A DNA stretch of 64,000 nucleotides from assembly GCA_017458265.1 (NCBI GenBank), contig JAFTFV010000025.1, positions 1 through 64,000 of the forward strand, in the 5' to 3' direction. The notes beneath the pieces were generated by a model that saw nothing but the letters and a program-made list of their open reading frames with translations, was not told the DNA's origin and made no database searches. This DNA is from Bacteroidales bacterium. GTDB lineage: Bacteria; Bacteroidota; Bacteroidia; Bacteroidales; UBA932. A program made the translations under genes and the position numbers. Within the stretch, counting starts at the first letter, position 1. Each line of letters opens with the position of its first letter. This document shows positions 1 through 13,624 of this stretch, piece after piece.

Positions 1-917
1 AGAACATGGTTACCGGTGCTGCCCAGATGGACGGCGCAATCCTCGTGGTTGCATCCACCGATGGTCCTATGCCCCAGACTCGCGAGCACATCCTTCTCGC
101 CCGTCAGGTTAACGTCCCTAAGATCCTCGTTTTCATGAACAAGGTTGACCTTGTTGACGATGAGGAAATGCTCGACCTCGTAGAAATGGAGATTCGCGAC
201 CTCCTCGCTTTCTACAAGTTCGATGAGGACTGCCCTATCATCCGTGGTTCCGCACTTGGGGCTCTGAACGGTGACAAGCATTGGGAAGATGTAGTCATGG
301 ACCTCATGAACGCAGTAGACGAGTACATTCCGCTGCCCGAGCGTCTTGTTGACAAGGACTTCCTCATGCCTATCGAGGACATCTTCTCCATCACTGGCCG
401 TGGTACTGTTGTTACCGGTCGTATCGAGTCCGGTACCATCCACGTCAATGACCCTGTGGAACTCGTCGGCTTCGGCGATGAACCTCGCAACACTGTTGTA
501 ACAGGCGTTGAGATGTTCCGCAAGCTCCTCCCTCAGGGCGAGGCTGGTGACAACGTAGGTCTTCTCCTCCGTGGTGTTGACAAGAAGGACGTAAAGCGTG
601 GCGAAGTTGTTGCCAAGCCCAAGTCCATCACTCCTCACACCGAGTTCAAGGCTCAGATCTATGTTCTGAAGAAAGAAGAAGGCGGTCGTCACACTCCTTT
701 CCACAATCACTATCGTCCTCAGTTCTTCATCCGTACCCTCGATGTTACCGGTGAGATCATGCTCCCCGAGGGTGTCGAGATGGTTATGCCTGGCGATAAC
801 GTGGAAATCACCGTTAAGCTCATCACTCCTGTTGCAATGAACGAAGGTCTTCAGTTCGCTATCCGCGAAGGTGGCCGTACCGTTGGCGCAGGTCAGGTGA
901 TCAAAGTTATCGAATAA
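1..917 (+). CDS. tuf: Elongation factor Tu, 5' end cut by window
   Basis: EF-Tu delivers aminoacyl-tRNA to the ribosome in a GTP-dependent way in the cytoplasm. The reading frame is already open at base 1 (partial AAG codon, then AAC, then ATG at 6), so the gene starts upstream; about 304 of roughly 395 residues are present. Visible are the second half of the GTPase domain ([15 protein letters not shown], then the NKVD guanine-specificity motif), domain 2 ([15 protein letters not shown]) and domain 3 ending [10 protein letters not shown]. The ATG at base 6 is an internal methionine, not the start. It is followed by a hairpin, tRNA-Trp and secE, the usual Bacteroidetes order. Confidence 0.97.
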   Translation, partial: NMVTGAAQMDGAILVVASTDGPMPQTREHILLARQVNVPKILVFMNKVDLVDDEEMLDLVEMEIRDLLAFYKFDEDCPIIRGSALGALNGDKHWEDVVMDLMNAVDEYIPLPERLVDKDFLMPIEDIFSITGRGTVVTGRIESGTIHVNDPVELVGFGDEPRNTVVTGVEMFRKLLPQGEAGDNVGLLLRGVDKKDVKRGEVVAKPKSITPHTEFKAQIYVLKKEEGGRHTPFHNHYRPQFFIRTLDVTGEIMLPEGVEMVMPGDNVEITVKLITPVAMNEGLQFAIREGGRTVGAGQVIKVIE

Positions 918-938
918 GATAATCTTAGGCCATTAAAC

Positions 939-970
939 AGGTGAGGTTCCCACTGGCGGGTGCCTCACCT
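939..970 (+). terminator. Hairpin between tuf and tRNA-Trp
   Basis: AGGTGAGG (939-946) pairs with CCTCACCT (963-970), and CCC inside pairs with GGG across a short loop. No T-run follows; the next bases are the 5' end of tRNA-Trp. It may be a weak terminator for tuf or a structure that guides tRNA 5' processing from a shared transcript. The stem is seen directly; the role is inferred. Confidence 0.5.
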
Positions 971-974
971 TTAC

Positions 975-1048
975 AGGGGAATAGAACAAGGGTAGTTCAG
1001 CGGTCTCCAAAACCGTCGATGTGGGTTCGAATCCTGCTTCCCCTGCCA
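975..1048 (+). tRNA. trnW: tRNA-Trp (CCA anticodon)
   Basis: A full cloverleaf can be folded: acceptor AGGGGAA (975-981) with TTCCCCT (1038-1044), discriminator G, encoded CCA at 1046-1048; D stem GAAC/GTTC; anticodon stem GCGGT/ACCGT around loop CTCCAAA with anticodon CCA; four-base variable loop; T arm with TTCGAAT. The anticodon CCA reads UGG, so it charges with tryptophan. The location between tuf and secE is typical of Bacteroidetes. Confidence 0.95.
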
Positions 1049-1142
1049 AGAAAATATCAAAGGTTACGATTTGGTAAATGTTTAACCTGGACCCTGTGGA
1101 TTCCCGCTTCCAATTTTTCCGCCCGGTCCTATGTAAGCAAAA

Positions 1143-1331
1143 ATGAAAAAGTTCATTAACTATCTTAAAGAGTGCTTCACGGAACTCACCAAGAAGGTTA
1201 CGTGGCCCACTTGGCCCAAGCTGCAGAGCTCTGCGCTTCTGGTCCTGGTTGCCACTATCATTCTTGCTGTGGTTGTATTCCTCATGGACTTCACATTCCA
1301 GCACCTTATGGAGTTTGTTTACTCACTGTAA
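1143..1331 (+). CDS. secE: Preprotein translocase subunit SecE
   Basis: 62 residues. SecE clamps the SecY channel in the inner membrane during protein export. The N-terminal amphipathic part (INYLKECFTELTKKVTWPT) with the conserved K-V-T-W-P motif is followed by one membrane segment at about residues 28-50 (ALLVLVATIILAVVVFLMD). This is the short single-span form found in most bacteria other than enterobacteria. It sits just after tRNA-Trp and 16 bases before the nusG ATG, as in the canonical secE-nusG-rplK cluster. The start is set by the ATG at 1143, the only one giving the complete amphipathic helix. Confidence 0.95.
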   Translation: MKKFINYLKECFTELTKKVTWPTWPKLQSSALLVLVATIILAVVVFLMDFTFQHLMEFVYSL

Positions 1332-1347
1332 CTGATTGACACACCTT

Positions 1348-1908
1348 ATGGCTGACAAGAAATGGTACGTCCTTCGTACCGCGGGAACAAAAGAAAAGAA
1401 AGCCGCCGAATACCTGCTTAAGGAAATAGAACGCCACGCCGATCTGCAAGCAATTGTAGATCAGGTGCTTGTGCCGGTTAAGAAAGAAATCGTCACGAAG
1501 AACGGCAAGCGCAAGGAAGTGGACCGCCTCCTCTTCCCGGGTTATGTTCTCATTCATGCAGAACTCACCCCCGACCTTGAGTACGTCATCCGCAACGGCA
1601 TCCCCGGTATGTCCGGTTTCCTTACTGAGAAGACCGGCAAGGGCTCTGACCGTATTCCCGTTCCCATCCGCGATGAGGAAGCCCAGCGCATCCTTGGCGT
1701 GCAGGACGAATACGCAGACAGCGCCGCAGAGACGGAGGTCAATTTCTCTGTTGGAGAGAGCGTCAAGATTACCGACGGTCCTTTCAGCGGTTTCAGCGGT
1801 ACGGTGGAGGAAATCCTTCAGGACAGGAGCAAGCTCAAGGTAGTAGTAGTTATCTTCGGTAGGAAGACACTGCTCGAACTTGGCTTTACACAAGTAACTA
1901 AAGAGTAA
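1348..1908 (+). CDS. nusG: Transcription termination/antitermination factor NusG
   Basis: 186 residues from ATG 1348. A TTG four codons upstream (1336) is in frame but [11 protein letters not shown] fits the family start. The N-terminal NGN domain ([19 protein letters not shown], about residues 4-115) binds RNA polymerase at the clamp; the C-terminal KOW domain ([19 protein letters not shown], about 128-185) contacts ribosomal S10 or Rho. The linker after residue 100 is slightly longer than in E. coli, common in Bacteroidetes. It lies between secE and rplK in one apparent transcription unit. Confidence 0.96.
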   Translation: MADKKWYVLRTAGTKEKKAAEYLLKEIERHADLQAIVDQVLVPVKKEIVTKNGKRKEVDRLLFPGYVLIHAELTPDLEYVIRNGIPGMSGFLTEKTGKGSDRIPVPIRDEEAQRILGVQDEYADSAAETEVNFSVGESVKITDGPFSGFSGTVEEILQDRSKLKVVVVIFGRKTLLELGFTQVTKE

Positions 1909-1913
1909 AAATC

Positions 1914-2357
1914 ATGGCAAAAGAAGTTACCGGATTCATCAAGCTCCAGATCAAAGGCGGAGCAGCGAATCCTGCGCCCCCGGTGGGACCGGCACTCGGT
2001 TCCAAGGGCCTCAACATCATGGACTTCTGCAAGCAGTTCAACGCACGCACCCAGGATCAGGCCGGAAAGGTTCTCCCTGTGGTGATCACCGTGTACTCTG
2101 ACAAGTCCTTCTCGTTCGAGGTCAAGCAGCCCCCGGTGGCCGTTTCACTCAAGGAAGCCGCTAAGATTTCAAAGGCTTCCGGCGAGCCCAACAGAAAGAA
2201 AGTAGCATCCGTGACCTGGGATCAGGTCAAGGAGATTGCACAGTCCAAGATGCCCGACCTCAACGCATTCACTCTGAGGAGCGCAATGTCAATGGTAGCA
2301 GGTACAGCCCGCTCCATGGGTATCAAGGTTGAAGGCGAATTTCCCGAGAACATCTAA
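1914..2357 (+). CDS. rplK: Ribosomal protein L11
   Basis: 147 residues, normal family length. L11 binds the GTPase-associated centre of 23S rRNA and takes part in factor-dependent GTP hydrolysis. The N-terminal domain shows the proline-rich strand [19 protein letters not shown] (residues about 19-37) and the C-terminal rRNA-binding domain ends with [20 protein letters not shown]. It starts five bases after the nusG stop and lies 13 bases before rplA, so it is co-transcribed with L1. Confidence 0.97.
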   Translation: MAKEVTGFIKLQIKGGAANPAPPVGPALGSKGLNIMDFCKQFNARTQDQAGKVLPVVITVYSDKSFSFEVKQPPVAVSLKEAAKISKASGEPNRKKVASVTWDQVKEIAQSKMPDLNAFTLRSAMSMVAGTARSMGIKVEGEFPENI

Positions 2358-2370
2358 AAACGCATGAGCA

Positions 2371-3069
2371 ATGAGTAAGTTGACTAAGAATCAGAAAGCC
2401 GTTCTTGCCAAGTATGACAAGAGCCAGGTTTACTCCCTCACCGACGCATGCGCTCTTCTGAAGGAGATTACCTACACCAAGTTCGATGCATCCATCGAAA
2501 TCACCACCAATCTGGGTGTCGACCCCCGCAAGGCCAACCAGATGATCCGTGGCGTTGTCACCCTTCCTCACGGCACAGGTAAGGTTACCCGCGTGCTCGT
2601 ACTCTGTACTCCCGACAAGGAGAACGAGGCCAAGGAAGCAGGTGCAGACTATGTAGGTCTTGATGACTACATCGCCAAGATCAAGGAAGGCTGGACCGAC
2701 GTTGACGTCATCATCTGTACCCCTTCCGTTATGGCAAAGGTAGGCCAGATCGGCCGTATCCTCGGTCCCCGCGGCCTCATGCCTAACCCCAAGACCGGTA
2801 CCGTTACCATGGAAATCGGTAACGCCGTCAAGGATGTGAAGGGCGGTAAGATCGACTTCAAGGTGGACAAGACCGGTATCATCCACGCCGCTATCGGCAA
2901 GATTTCCTTCACCCCCGAGCAGATCGAAGAGAATGCACGCGCATTCGTCTCTGCCGTCCTGAAGCTCAAGCCTCAGACCCTGAAGGGAACCTATTTCCAG
3001 GGATGCACCATCTGCACCACCATGAGCCCCGCTATCAAACTCGACCCCAAAGGCTTCAGCGCTGAATAA
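2371..3069 (+). CDS. rplA: Ribosomal protein L1
   Basis: 232 residues, normal length. L1 forms the mobile stalk that guides deacylated tRNA out of the E site, and in many bacteria represses its own operon. The signature loop [20 protein letters not shown] is present at about residues 126-145, together with the two-domain layout ([21 protein letters not shown] at the start, [20 protein letters not shown] near the end). An out-of-frame ATG at 2364 gives only a four-codon ORF ending at TAA, so 2371 is the start. Confidence 0.97.
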   Translation: MSKLTKNQKAVLAKYDKSQVYSLTDACALLKEITYTKFDASIEITTNLGVDPRKANQMIRGVVTLPHGTGKVTRVLVLCTPDKENEAKEAGADYVGLDDYIAKIKEGWTDVDVIICTPSVMAKVGQIGRILGPRGLMPNPKTGTVTMEIGNAVKDVKGGKIDFKVDKTGIIHAAIGKISFTPEQIEENARAFVSAVLKLKPQTLKGTYFQGCTICTTMSPAIKLDPKGFSAE

Positions 3070-3087
3070 TCTGTAGGAGGAAAGACA

Positions 3088-3621
3088 ATGAAAAAGGAAC
3101 TGAAAGAACAGGTTATTGCAACCATCAAAGCCAACATCGAGGCTTGCCCCAATTTCTATATCGTTGACATCGCCGGCCTCAATGCAGGTGACACTGCATC
3201 ACTCCGCCGCGACTGCTTCAACGAGGGCATCAAGCTCAGCGTTGTAAAGAACACCCTCCTTCACAAGGTTATCAAGGATTCCGGCAGCTCCGAAATGGAA
3301 CTCCTCGTCCCCGCCCTCGAAGGAAATACCGCTCTCATGTACTGCGAGGCTCCTGCAGTCCCTGCAAAGCTCATCAAGAAGTACAACAAGTCCGGTAAGG
3401 AAAAACCCGCACTCAAGGCTGCTTACGTACAGGAATGCGCCTTTGTCGGTGCCGACAAGATCGAAGAACTTGTCAACATCAAGTCCCGCGAGGAACTCAT
3501 CGGCCAGATCATCGGTATGCTCCAGTCCCCTCTGCAGAACGTTATCAGCGCTCTCCAGAATGGTGGCGGTCAGACCATCGCCGGCCTCGTCAAGACCCTC
3601 GAAGAAAAAGAAAACAAATAA
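3088..3621 (+). CDS. rplJ: Ribosomal protein L10
   Basis: 177 residues. L10 anchors L7/L12 dimers to the large subunit at the stalk base. The N-terminal RNA-binding domain (IVDIAGLNAGDTASLRRDCF, LSVVKNTLLHKVI) and a C-terminal helix (AGLVKTLEEKENK) that would hold L7/L12 are visible. An exact AGGAGG lies 11 bases before the ATG, an unusually strong Shine-Dalgarno for Bacteroidetes. Only 18 bases separate it from rplA, so there is no room for the long structured L10 leader known in E. coli and Bacillus; any autoregulation must use other RNA. Confidence 0.96.
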   Translation: MKKELKEQVIATIKANIEACPNFYIVDIAGLNAGDTASLRRDCFNEGIKLSVVKNTLLHKVIKDSGSSEMELLVPALEGNTALMYCEAPAVPAKLIKKYNKSGKEKPALKAAYVQECAFVGADKIEELVNIKSREELIGQIIGMLQSPLQNVISALQNGGGQTIAGLVKTLEEKENK

Positions 3622-3648
3622 CAATAAACAATTTAAAAACTTACAATT

Positions 3649-4026
3649 ATGGCAGACGTAAAGAAACTCGCTGAGGAACTTGTAAACCTCACCGTCAAAG
3701 ATGTCCAGGAACTCGCTAAGATCCTGAAGGAAGAATATGGTATCGAGCCCGCTGCAGCAGCAGTTGCAGTAGCAGCTCCCGCAGCAGCAGCTGAGGCAGC
3801 AGGTCCTGCAGAGCAGACCGAATTCGATGTTATCCTCACCAGCGCTGGCCAGGCTAAGCTCCAGGTCATCAAGGCTGTCAAGGAGAACGCAGGTCTTGGT
3901 CTTAAAGAGGCCAAGGAGCTTGTTGACAAGGCCCCTGTCGCTGTAAAGGAGAAGGTCTCCAAGGCTGAGGCCGAGGCCCTCAAGGCTGCCCTCGAGGAAG
4001 CCGGCGCAGAGGTAGAACTCAAGTAG
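3649..4026 (+). CDS. rplL: Ribosomal protein L7/L12
   Basis: 125 residues, normal length. L7/L12 dimers on the ribosomal stalk recruit translation GTPases. The N-terminal dimerisation domain ([20 protein letters not shown]) is followed by an alanine-rich hinge at about residues 38-56 and the C-terminal factor-binding domain ([20 protein letters not shown], then [15 protein letters not shown]). It follows L10 by 27 bases and is followed by a strong terminator-like hairpin, which may set the high L12 to RNA polymerase ratio. Confidence 0.97.
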   Translation: MADVKKLAEELVNLTVKDVQELAKILKEEYGIEPAAAAVAVAAPAAAAEAAGPAEQTEFDVILTSAGQAKLQVIKAVKENAGLGLKEAKELVDKAPVAVKEKVSKAEAEALKAALEEAGAEVELK

Positions 4027-4060
4027 TTCCCCTTACTCCCCTTGTTGGGAGAAAAATCTC

Positions 4061-4096
4061 AGGTTTAGAGCCCGGAGAGGCTCTAAACCTTTTTTC
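4061..4096 (+). terminator. Rho-independent terminator/attenuator between rplL and rpoB
   Basis: AGGTTTAGAG (4061-4070) and CTCTAAACCT (4081-4090) form a perfect 10-bp stem with a 10-base loop, and a run of T follows at once. rpoB begins 37 bases later in the same direction with no other obvious promoter, so this probably acts as a partial terminator (attenuator) that lets a fraction of transcripts continue into rpoBC. Confidence 0.85.
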
Positions 4097-4132
4097 CGTC
4101 TTAAATAAATTTCCCCATAACGAAGGCAGAAC

Positions 4133-7945
<3,813 letters not shown>

Positions 7946-7971
7946 TCAAGGATTTATAGAACGATACGAAT

Positions 7972-10900
7972 ATGCCTGCTTTTAATAATAAGGATAATAA
8001 GCAAAAGAGCAATTTCTCGCACATTTCCATCTCGCTCGCTTCCCCGGAAGACATCACCGAGCGTTCGTGCGGCGAGGTCCTGAAGCCGGAAACGGTGAAC
8101 TACAGGACCTACAAGCCTGAACGTGAAGGCCTCTTCTGCGAGAAGATTTTCGGCCCTACCAAGGACTACGAGTGCTACTGCGGCAAGTACAAGAGGATCC
8201 GCTACCGCGGAATCGTCTGCGACCGCTGCGGCGTGGAAGTTACCGAGAAGAAGGTGCGCCGTGAGAGGATGGGTCACATCACCCTCACCGTGCCGGTTGC
8301 TCATATCTGGTATTTCAAGAGCGCTCCCAACAAGATCAGCGCACTTCTTGGCATCCCTTCCAAGAAGCTGGAATCCGTCATCTACTATGAGAAATACATA
8401 GTGGTGAACCCCGGCCTCCTGGACAGCGAAGAAGTTGCTCCCGAGTTCCGCGTAAGGAAGATGGACCTCCTCTCAGAGGATGAATACTTCACTGCAAAGG
8501 ACCGTCTTGCCGACATCCGCAAGAAGATGGAAGGCGAAGGCGTAGTTTGGGAAGACAGCATGAACCTTGTTGCCAAGATGGGTGCAGAAGGCCTTTATGA
8601 CCTCCTGAAGGAAATCGACGTTGACGAGCTTGGCCACCGCCTCCGCAAGGAGATGCGCGCAGAAAGCTCCCAGCAGCGCAAGACCGAAATCCTCAAGCGC
8701 CTCTCCGTGGTGAAGTGGTTCCAGGAGTCCAAGGACGTGAACCGTCCCGAATGGATGATCATGAAGGTCATCCCGGTCACTCCTCCGGACCTCCGTCCTC
8801 TGGTACCCCTCGACGGCGGACGTTTCGCAACCTCCGACCTGAACGACCTCTACCGCCGCGTCATCATCCGCAACAACCGACTCAAGAAGCTCATCCAGAT
8901 CCAGGCCCCCGAGGTCATCCTGCGCAACGAAAAGCGTATGCTCCAGGAAGCTGTTGACAGCCTCTTCGACAACTCCAAGAAGTCATCGGCAGTCAAGAGC
9001 GAGTCTAACCGCGCACTCAAGTCCCTGTCCGACTCCCTCAAGGGAAAGCAGGGCCGATTCCGCCAGAACCTCCTCGGTAAGCGTGTTGACTACTCTGCCC
9101 GTTCGGTTATCGTCGTGGGCCCTGAACTCAACATGCATGAGTGCGGTCTCCCGAAATTCATGGCAGCCGAACTTTACAAGCCTTTCGTGATCCGCAAGCT
9201 CATCGAGCGCGGCATCGTGAAGACCGTAAAGAGCGCAAAGAAGATCGTGGACCGCAGGGATCCCGTCATCTGGGAAATCCTTGAAAACGTGATGAAGGGT
9301 CACCCGGTGCTCCTGAACCGTGCACCTACCCTGCACCGCCTTGGTATCCAGGCCTTCCAGCCCAGGATGATTGAAGGAAAGGCCATCCAGCTGCATCCTC
9401 TTGCCTGTACCGCTTTCAACGCCGACTTCGACGGTGACCAGATGGCTATCCATCTGCCCCTCGGAAACGCCGCCATCATGGAGGCCCACCTCCTGATGCT
9501 CGGCTCCCATAACATTCTGAACCCTGCGAACGGAAGCCCTATCACTGTTCCTTCCCAGGATATGGTTCTTGGTCTGTACTACATCACCAAGGAGCGTCCC
9601 GGTGCAAAGGGCAGCGGCCTCAAGTTCTACGGTCCTGAAGAGGTTATCATCGCCTACGATGAGAAGGTTGTGGATATGCACGCCCCCATCGAGGTGCGTC
9701 TCCCCGTCGACAAACAGGATCCTTCCAAGGGAACCCGGATGGTGAAGACCACCCCCGGCCGCATCATCGTGAACCAGTACATCCCCGACGAGGTACCCTA
9801 CGTGAACGAAGTTCTGGGCAAGAAAGCCCTCAGGACCGTCATTACTACGGTTATCAAGTCCACCGGCGTCACCCGTACCGCCAAGTTCCTTGACGACATC
9901 AAGAACCTGGGTTACGACCAGGCATTCCGCGCCGGCATCTCCTTCAACCTTGGCGACGTCCTCATCCCCGAGGAGAAGACCGCCCTCATCGAGAAGGGTT
10001 ATGCCGATGTGGAGGCCATCAAGGCCAACTACGCCATGGGCTTCATCACCAACAACGAGCGTTACAACAAGGTCATCGACCTCTGGACCGCCATCGACAA
10101 CCAGCTCACCTCCATCGTGAAGAAGCAGATTTCTGCCGATTCCGAAGGCTTCAACCCCGTGTACATGATGCTGGATTCCGGTGCCCGTGGTTCAACGCAG
10201 CAGATCAAGCAGCTGTGCGGTATGCGAGGCCTTATGGCAAAGCCCCAGAAGAGCGGCGCAGCCGGTGCAGAGATTATCGAGAACCCTATCGTCTCCAACC
10301 TGAAGGAAGGTATGACGGTGCTCGAATACTTCATCTCCACCCACGGTGCCCGTAAGGGTCTTGCCGATACCGCCCTCAAGACCGCTGATGCAGGTTACCT
10401 GACAAGGCGTCTTGTAGACGTTTCCCACGATGTTATCATCACCGAGGAAGACTGCGGAACCCTCCGCGGCCTCATCGCCACCGCAATCAAGAACAAGGAC
10501 GAGGTGGTGGAATCCCTTGGCGAACGCATCCTTGGACGTACTTCCGTGCATGACATATTCAACCCTCTCACCGGCGAACTTATCATCGCCGCAGGCGAGG
10601 AAATCCGTGAGGACACTGCAGCCTTCATCGACTCCCTCCCCATCGAGCAGGTTGAAATCCGCAGCGTTCTCACCTGCGAGTCCCGCAAGGGTGTCTGCGC
10701 CAAGTGCTACGGCCGCAACCTTGCAACATCCCGTATGGTTGAAACCGGTGAAGTTGTCGGCGTTATCGCAGCACAGTCCATCGGCGAGCCTGGTACCCAG
10801 CTTACCCTGCGTACCTTCCACGTCGGCGGTACCGCTTCCGGTAGCGTTGCAGACTCCTCCATCGAGTCCAAGTACGAAGGCCGCCTCCAGTTCGAGGAGC

Positions 10901-12267
10901 TCCGTACCATCGACCGTACCGAGGAAGACGGCACCGTACACCAGGTGGTTGTTTCCCGTATGACCGAACTCCGCATCGTGGACGAGCGCACCGGCATGAC
11001 CTATTCCCAGTACGACATCCCTTACGGCTCTGTCCTCTATTTCAAGGACGGCGACTCCGTGAAGAAGGGAGACCTCATCTGCGAATGGGATGCCTACAAC
11101 GCTACGACCATCGTTGAAAACGCCGGTACAGTGCGCTTCGAGCACATGGTCGAAGGCACCACCTTCCGCGAGGAAAGTGCCGACGAGTTCTCCGGTGCAA
11201 CCGACAAGGTCATCATCGAGAGCAAGGACAAGACCAAGAACCCGACCATGCTCATCGTCGGTGCCGACGGTGTCATCCTCCGTCAGTACAACCTCCCTGT
11301 GGGCGCACACGTCATCGTGAGCGACGGCGCAGAGGTCAAGGTTGGCGACGTTGTGATCAAGATACCTCGTGCCATCGGCAAGGCAAGCGATATCACCGGC
11401 GGTCTGCCGCGCGTTACCGAGCTCTTCGAAGCCCGTACTCCTTCGGCCCCTGCAATCCTCTCCGAAATCAACGGTGAGGTCCTCATGGGACCCGTCAAGA
11501 GGGGTAAGCGCGAGATCATCGTCAAGAACCGCAGCGGCGTGGAGAAGCGTTACGAAGTCCCCATGACCAAGCAGATCCTGGTCCAGGAGAACGACTACGT
11601 GAAGGCCGGTACCCGTCTTTCCGACGGTGGCACATCTCCTACCGACATCCTCAACATTCTTGGTCCGGTGAAGGCTCAGGAGTACATCGTGACCGAGATT
11701 CAGGCCGTGTATCGTCTGCAGGGCGTGAAGATCAACGACAAGCACTTCGAGATCATCGTACGCCAGATGATGAGAAAGGTCCAGATCAACGATCCCGGCG
11801 ACACCGAATTCCTCCCGGAGGAACTGGTGGACAAGTGGGAGTTCATGGACAAGAACGACAGCATCTTCGGCAAGTACTATGTAGAGGATCCGGGCGACAG
11901 CACCAAGTTTGAAGAAGGCGACATCATCTCTGCACGCGACCTCCGCGGCGAGAACGCCTCCCTCGAGCGCCAGGGTGCAAAGCTCATCGCAGCACGTCCC
12001 GCAAAGCCCGCAACCGCCTCCCAGGTGCTTCAGGGTATCACCCGCGCAGCCCTCAAGACCGGCTCCTTCATCTCCGCAGCCTCCTTCCAGGAGACGACGA
12101 AGGTGCTCTCTGAAGCCGCTATCCGTGCCCGCGTGGACTACCTCGAAGGCCTCAAGGAGAACGTCATCTGCGGCCACCTCATCCCTGCAGGCACCGGTCT
12201 TGCCAAGTACCAGGACATCCAGGTTACTTCCAAGGCCGATTACGCCGAGGCTATGAAAGAGCTTTAG
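7972..12267 (+). CDS. rpoC: RNA polymerase beta-prime subunit
   Basis: 1431 residues, normal for the phylum. It holds the catalytic magnesium of RNA polymerase. The absolutely conserved NADFDGDQM is at about residues 483-491 (catalytic aspartates about 485, 487, 489). An N-terminal zinc ribbon (CYCG...CDRCG, about residues 67-85) and a second cysteine cluster ([13 protein letters not shown], about 902-915) are present, as is the trigger-loop region ending [19 protein letters not shown]. Stop TAG at 12265. It ends the ribosomal-protein/polymerase cluster. Confidence 0.98.
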   Translation: MPAFNNKDNKQKSNFSHISISLASPEDITERSCGEVLKPETVNYRTYKPEREGLFCEKIFGPTKDYECYCGKYKRIRYRGIVCDRCGVEVTEKKVRRERMGHITLTVPVAHIWYFKSAPNKISALLGIPSKKLESVIYYEKYIVVNPGLLDSEEVAPEFRVRKMDLLSEDEYFTAKDRLADIRKKMEGEGVVWEDSMNLVAKMGAEGLYDLLKEIDVDELGHRLRKEMRAESSQQRKTEILKRLSVVKWFQESKDVNRPEWMIMKVIPVTPPDLRPLVPLDGGRFATSDLNDLYRRVIIRNNRLKKLIQIQAPEVILRNEKRMLQEAVDSLFDNSKKSSAVKSESNRALKSLSDSLKGKQGRFRQNLLGKRVDYSARSVIVVGPELNMHECGLPKFMAAELYKPFVIRKLIERGIVKTVKSAKKIVDRRDPVIWEILENVMKGHPVLLNRAPTLHRLGIQAFQPRMIEGKAIQLHPLACTAFNADFDGDQMAIHLPLGNAAIMEAHLLMLGSHNILNPANGSPITVPSQDMVLGLYYITKERPGAKGSGLKFYGPEEVIIAYDEKVVDMHAPIEVRLPVDKQDPSKGTRMVKTTPGRIIVNQYIPDEVPYVNEVLGKKALRTVITTVIKSTGVTRTAKFLDDIKNLGYDQAFRAGISFNLGDVLIPEEKTALIEKGYADVEAIKANYAMGFITNNERYNKVIDLWTAIDNQLTSIVKKQISADSEGFNPVYMMLDSGARGSTQQIKQLCGMRGLMAKPQKSGAAGAEIIENPIVSNLKEGMTVLEYFISTHGARKGLADTALKTADAGYLTRRLVDVSHDVIITEEDCGTLRGLIATAIKNKDEVVESLGERILGRTSVHDIFNPLTGELIIAAGEEIREDTAAFIDSLPIEQVEIRSVLTCESRKGVCAKCYGRNLATSRMVETGEVVGVIAAQSIGEPGTQLTLRTFHVGGTASGSVADSSIESKYEGRLQFEELRTIDRTEEDGTVHQVVVSRMTELRIVDERTGMTYSQYDIPYGSVLYFKDGDSVKKGDLICEWDAYNATTIVENAGTVRFEHMVEGTTFREESADEFSGATDKVIIESKDKTKNPTMLIVGADGVILRQYNLPVGAHVIVSDGAEVKVGDVVIKIPRAIGKASDITGGLPRVTELFEARTPSAPAILSEINGEVLMGPVKRGKREIIVKNRSGVEKRYEVPMTKQILVQENDYVKAGTRLSDGGTSPTDILNILGPVKAQEYIVTEIQAVYRLQGVKINDKHFEIIVRQMMRKVQINDPGDTEFLPEELVDKWEFMDKNDSIFGKYYVEDPGDSTKFEEGDIISARDLRGENASLERQGAKLIAARPAKPATASQVLQGITRAALKTGSFISAASFQETTKVLSEAAIRARVDYLEGLKENVICGHLIPAGTGLAKYQDIQVTSKADYAEAMKEL

Positions 12268-12295
12268 CCCTGCAGGCTAAAGCCTTGAAATTGGA

Positions 12296-12331
12296 TTCCG
12301 TCCTTGAAAACGCCCGTTTTTGAGGACGGAA
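12296..12331. terminator. Hairpin downstream of rpoC, first of a pair
   Basis: TTCCGTCCTTGAAAACG pairs with a CGTTTTTGAGGACGGAA arm across a two- to three-base loop, giving a nearly perfect 16-bp stem. It is the first of two similar hairpins downstream of rpoC (second at 12347-12384). No long T-run follows. It probably contributes to rpoC 3' end formation or stability. Confidence 0.6.
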
Positions 12332-12346
12332 CCTCTTTATAGGGGG

Positions 12347-12384
12347 GTGCCATCCTTGAAAATGGCCGTTTTTGAGGACGGGAC
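12347..12384. repeat. Second copy of the rpoC-downstream hairpin
   Basis: The core TCCTTGAAAA..GCCGTTTTTGAGGACGG repeats the preceding hairpin at a spacing of about 55 bases. The 5' arm has changed (CATCCTTGAAAATGG), so the outer pairs are weaker while the inner TCCTTGAAAA/TTTTTGAGGA pairing stays. It ends about 25 bases before a promoter-like TATCTTTG box. Confidence 0.55.
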
Positions 12385-12407
12385 TGGGGAATGGCCGGGA
12401 TTTTGCA

Positions 12408-12415
12408 TATCTTTG
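12408..12415 (+). promoter_or_regulatory. Bacteroidetes -7 box upstream of lipoprotein
   Basis: TATCTTTG matches the TAnnTTTG -7 consensus of Bacteroidetes sigma-ABfr promoters and lies 18 bases before the ATG at 12434. No convincing -33 TTTG is seen, so this is a pattern match only. Confidence 0.5.
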
Positions 12416-12433
12416 TGGAAAATAACATGTGTT

Positions 12434-13624
12434 ATGAGAAAGCTAAGGTTTTTGATGGCCGCAGTGGCGGTAGTGCTTGCTGTGGCAGGATGCCGCAAGC
12501 ATGACAGGTATCAGCGCCAGAGCGGCGGTACGGATAACGGTTCAACAGTAATTGATCCCCAGCCACAGTTCGAGCTCAGGCAGAATGATTCCTGGACTAT
12601 AACATACGATGGCAGGAAGACCGTGGGCGGCGACAGGGTGGACGTCATTTCCACCAAGGTGCCCAACAACGTGATTTACCTTGTGAGCGTTCTCTCCATA
12701 GATGATTATTCGTCTTATGAAGGAGATAACGAGAAGTTCATGAAGAATGAACTGGAATGGGTCATGGGCATGGACAAGGCAGAGCAGGCCAAATATATCT
12801 ATACAGGCCCGCAGACCTTGAATTTTGATCCGTTCAGGCATGGAGACTGGTATGCCTTCATAATCGCAATTGACTCCGACAACAAGCTCACCGGCGAGTT
12901 CAACTACCTCTGTTTCGAGGTTGAGCAGGAAGAGGCCACCGAGGATTTCAACAAGTGGCTTGGAACCTGGAGGGTGAGCGGAAGGACAGACGGCAGGCCG
13001 GCAAGGGACGTCACCTACCTTCTTTCCGTCACAAGTGAAGAGAATAACATGATGTACAGGGTAGCAGGCTGGGAGACGCTCGAAAAGGAAGAGGAAGGCT
13101 GGATGCAGATGAACCAGGAGGACATCGTGACCTTCTACGATTCCGGAGACATGTATTTCACTTCACAGTATATCCAGACCTATCCTGACGAGGAGTACAA
13201 TGACACCGTTGAGGAGGTTTTCCTTGGTGAAATCTATTACAAGGGTGTATGGGATACTCCGGGTATCTATATCATTGAGGAAGAGGACAGGGACGTTGCC
13301 TGTGCGGCACTCTCCGAAGACGGCAAGACCGCTGAAATCAAACCCGTTGATGTTACTGCCGTTGTCGGAGACCACGACTACGAGACAGAGTTCTACGACA
13401 TGAAGTACTTCGGCTGGAGCCAGAACGAAAAGAGCTGGTTCGTGTATAATGAGAATGTAGCCGTATTTCCCCTCACCATGGAGAGGGTGTCGGAAGACCC
13501 CGCTCCCCAGACAAAATCCTTCCTGCAGCTCCGCGGTACCAAGACCAGAATGCAGCGCGGAAAGATTCACGTTCCACGCAGCGAGAGAAACAGGGTCAAA
13601 GCTGTTTTTGCAGGAAACAGGTAA
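12434..13624 (+). CDS. Lipoprotein of unknown function, paralogue of 14516-15931
   Basis: 396 residues. The start is ATG 12434 because it gives a clean lipoprotein signal (MRKLRFLMAAVAVVLAVAGC, lipid Cys 20); an in-frame ATG at 12320 would bury it. I do not recognise a named family. A block SWTITYDGRKTVGGDRVDVI at about residues 55-75 aligns by eye with SWSVTLDGEPYLYQGDGYQD in the lipoprotein on the other side of folD, and both proteins end in a basic tail after TKSF. The body is acidic and Tyr/Trp rich, like surface beta-sandwich proteins. The 3' end overlaps the convergent folD by 29 bases. Confidence 0.85.
   Translation: MRKLRFLMAAVAVVLAVAGCRKHDRYQRQSGGTDNGSTVIDPQPQFELRQNDSWTITYDGRKTVGGDRVDVISTKVPNNVIYLVSVLSIDDYSSYEGDNEKFMKNELEWVMGMDKAEQAKYIYTGPQTLNFDPFRHGDWYAFIIAIDSDNKLTGEFNYLCFEVEQEEATEDFNKWLGTWRVSGRTDGRPARDVTYLLSVTSEENNMMYRVAGWETLEKEEEGWMQMNQEDIVTFYDSGDMYFTSQYIQTYPDEEYNDTVEEVFLGEIYYKGVWDTPGIYIIEEEDRDVACAALSEDGKTAEIKPVDVTAVVGDHDYETEFYDMKYFGWSQNEKSWFVYNENVAVFPLTMERVSEDPAPQTKSFLQLRGTKTRMQRGKIHVPRSERNRVKAVFAGNR

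Noticed and set aside
933..1304. ORFs covering tRNA-Trp and the secE upstream region
   Set aside because: They overlap a folded tRNA and a hairpin; no gene context or motifs support them.
3070..3087. L10 leader riboswitch-like element
   Set aside because: Only 18 bases separate rplA and rplJ, too short for the known structured leader.
12320..12433. Longer N terminus for the lipoprotein at 12434
   Set aside because: It would place the lipoprotein signal inside the protein and run through the hairpin and promoter box.
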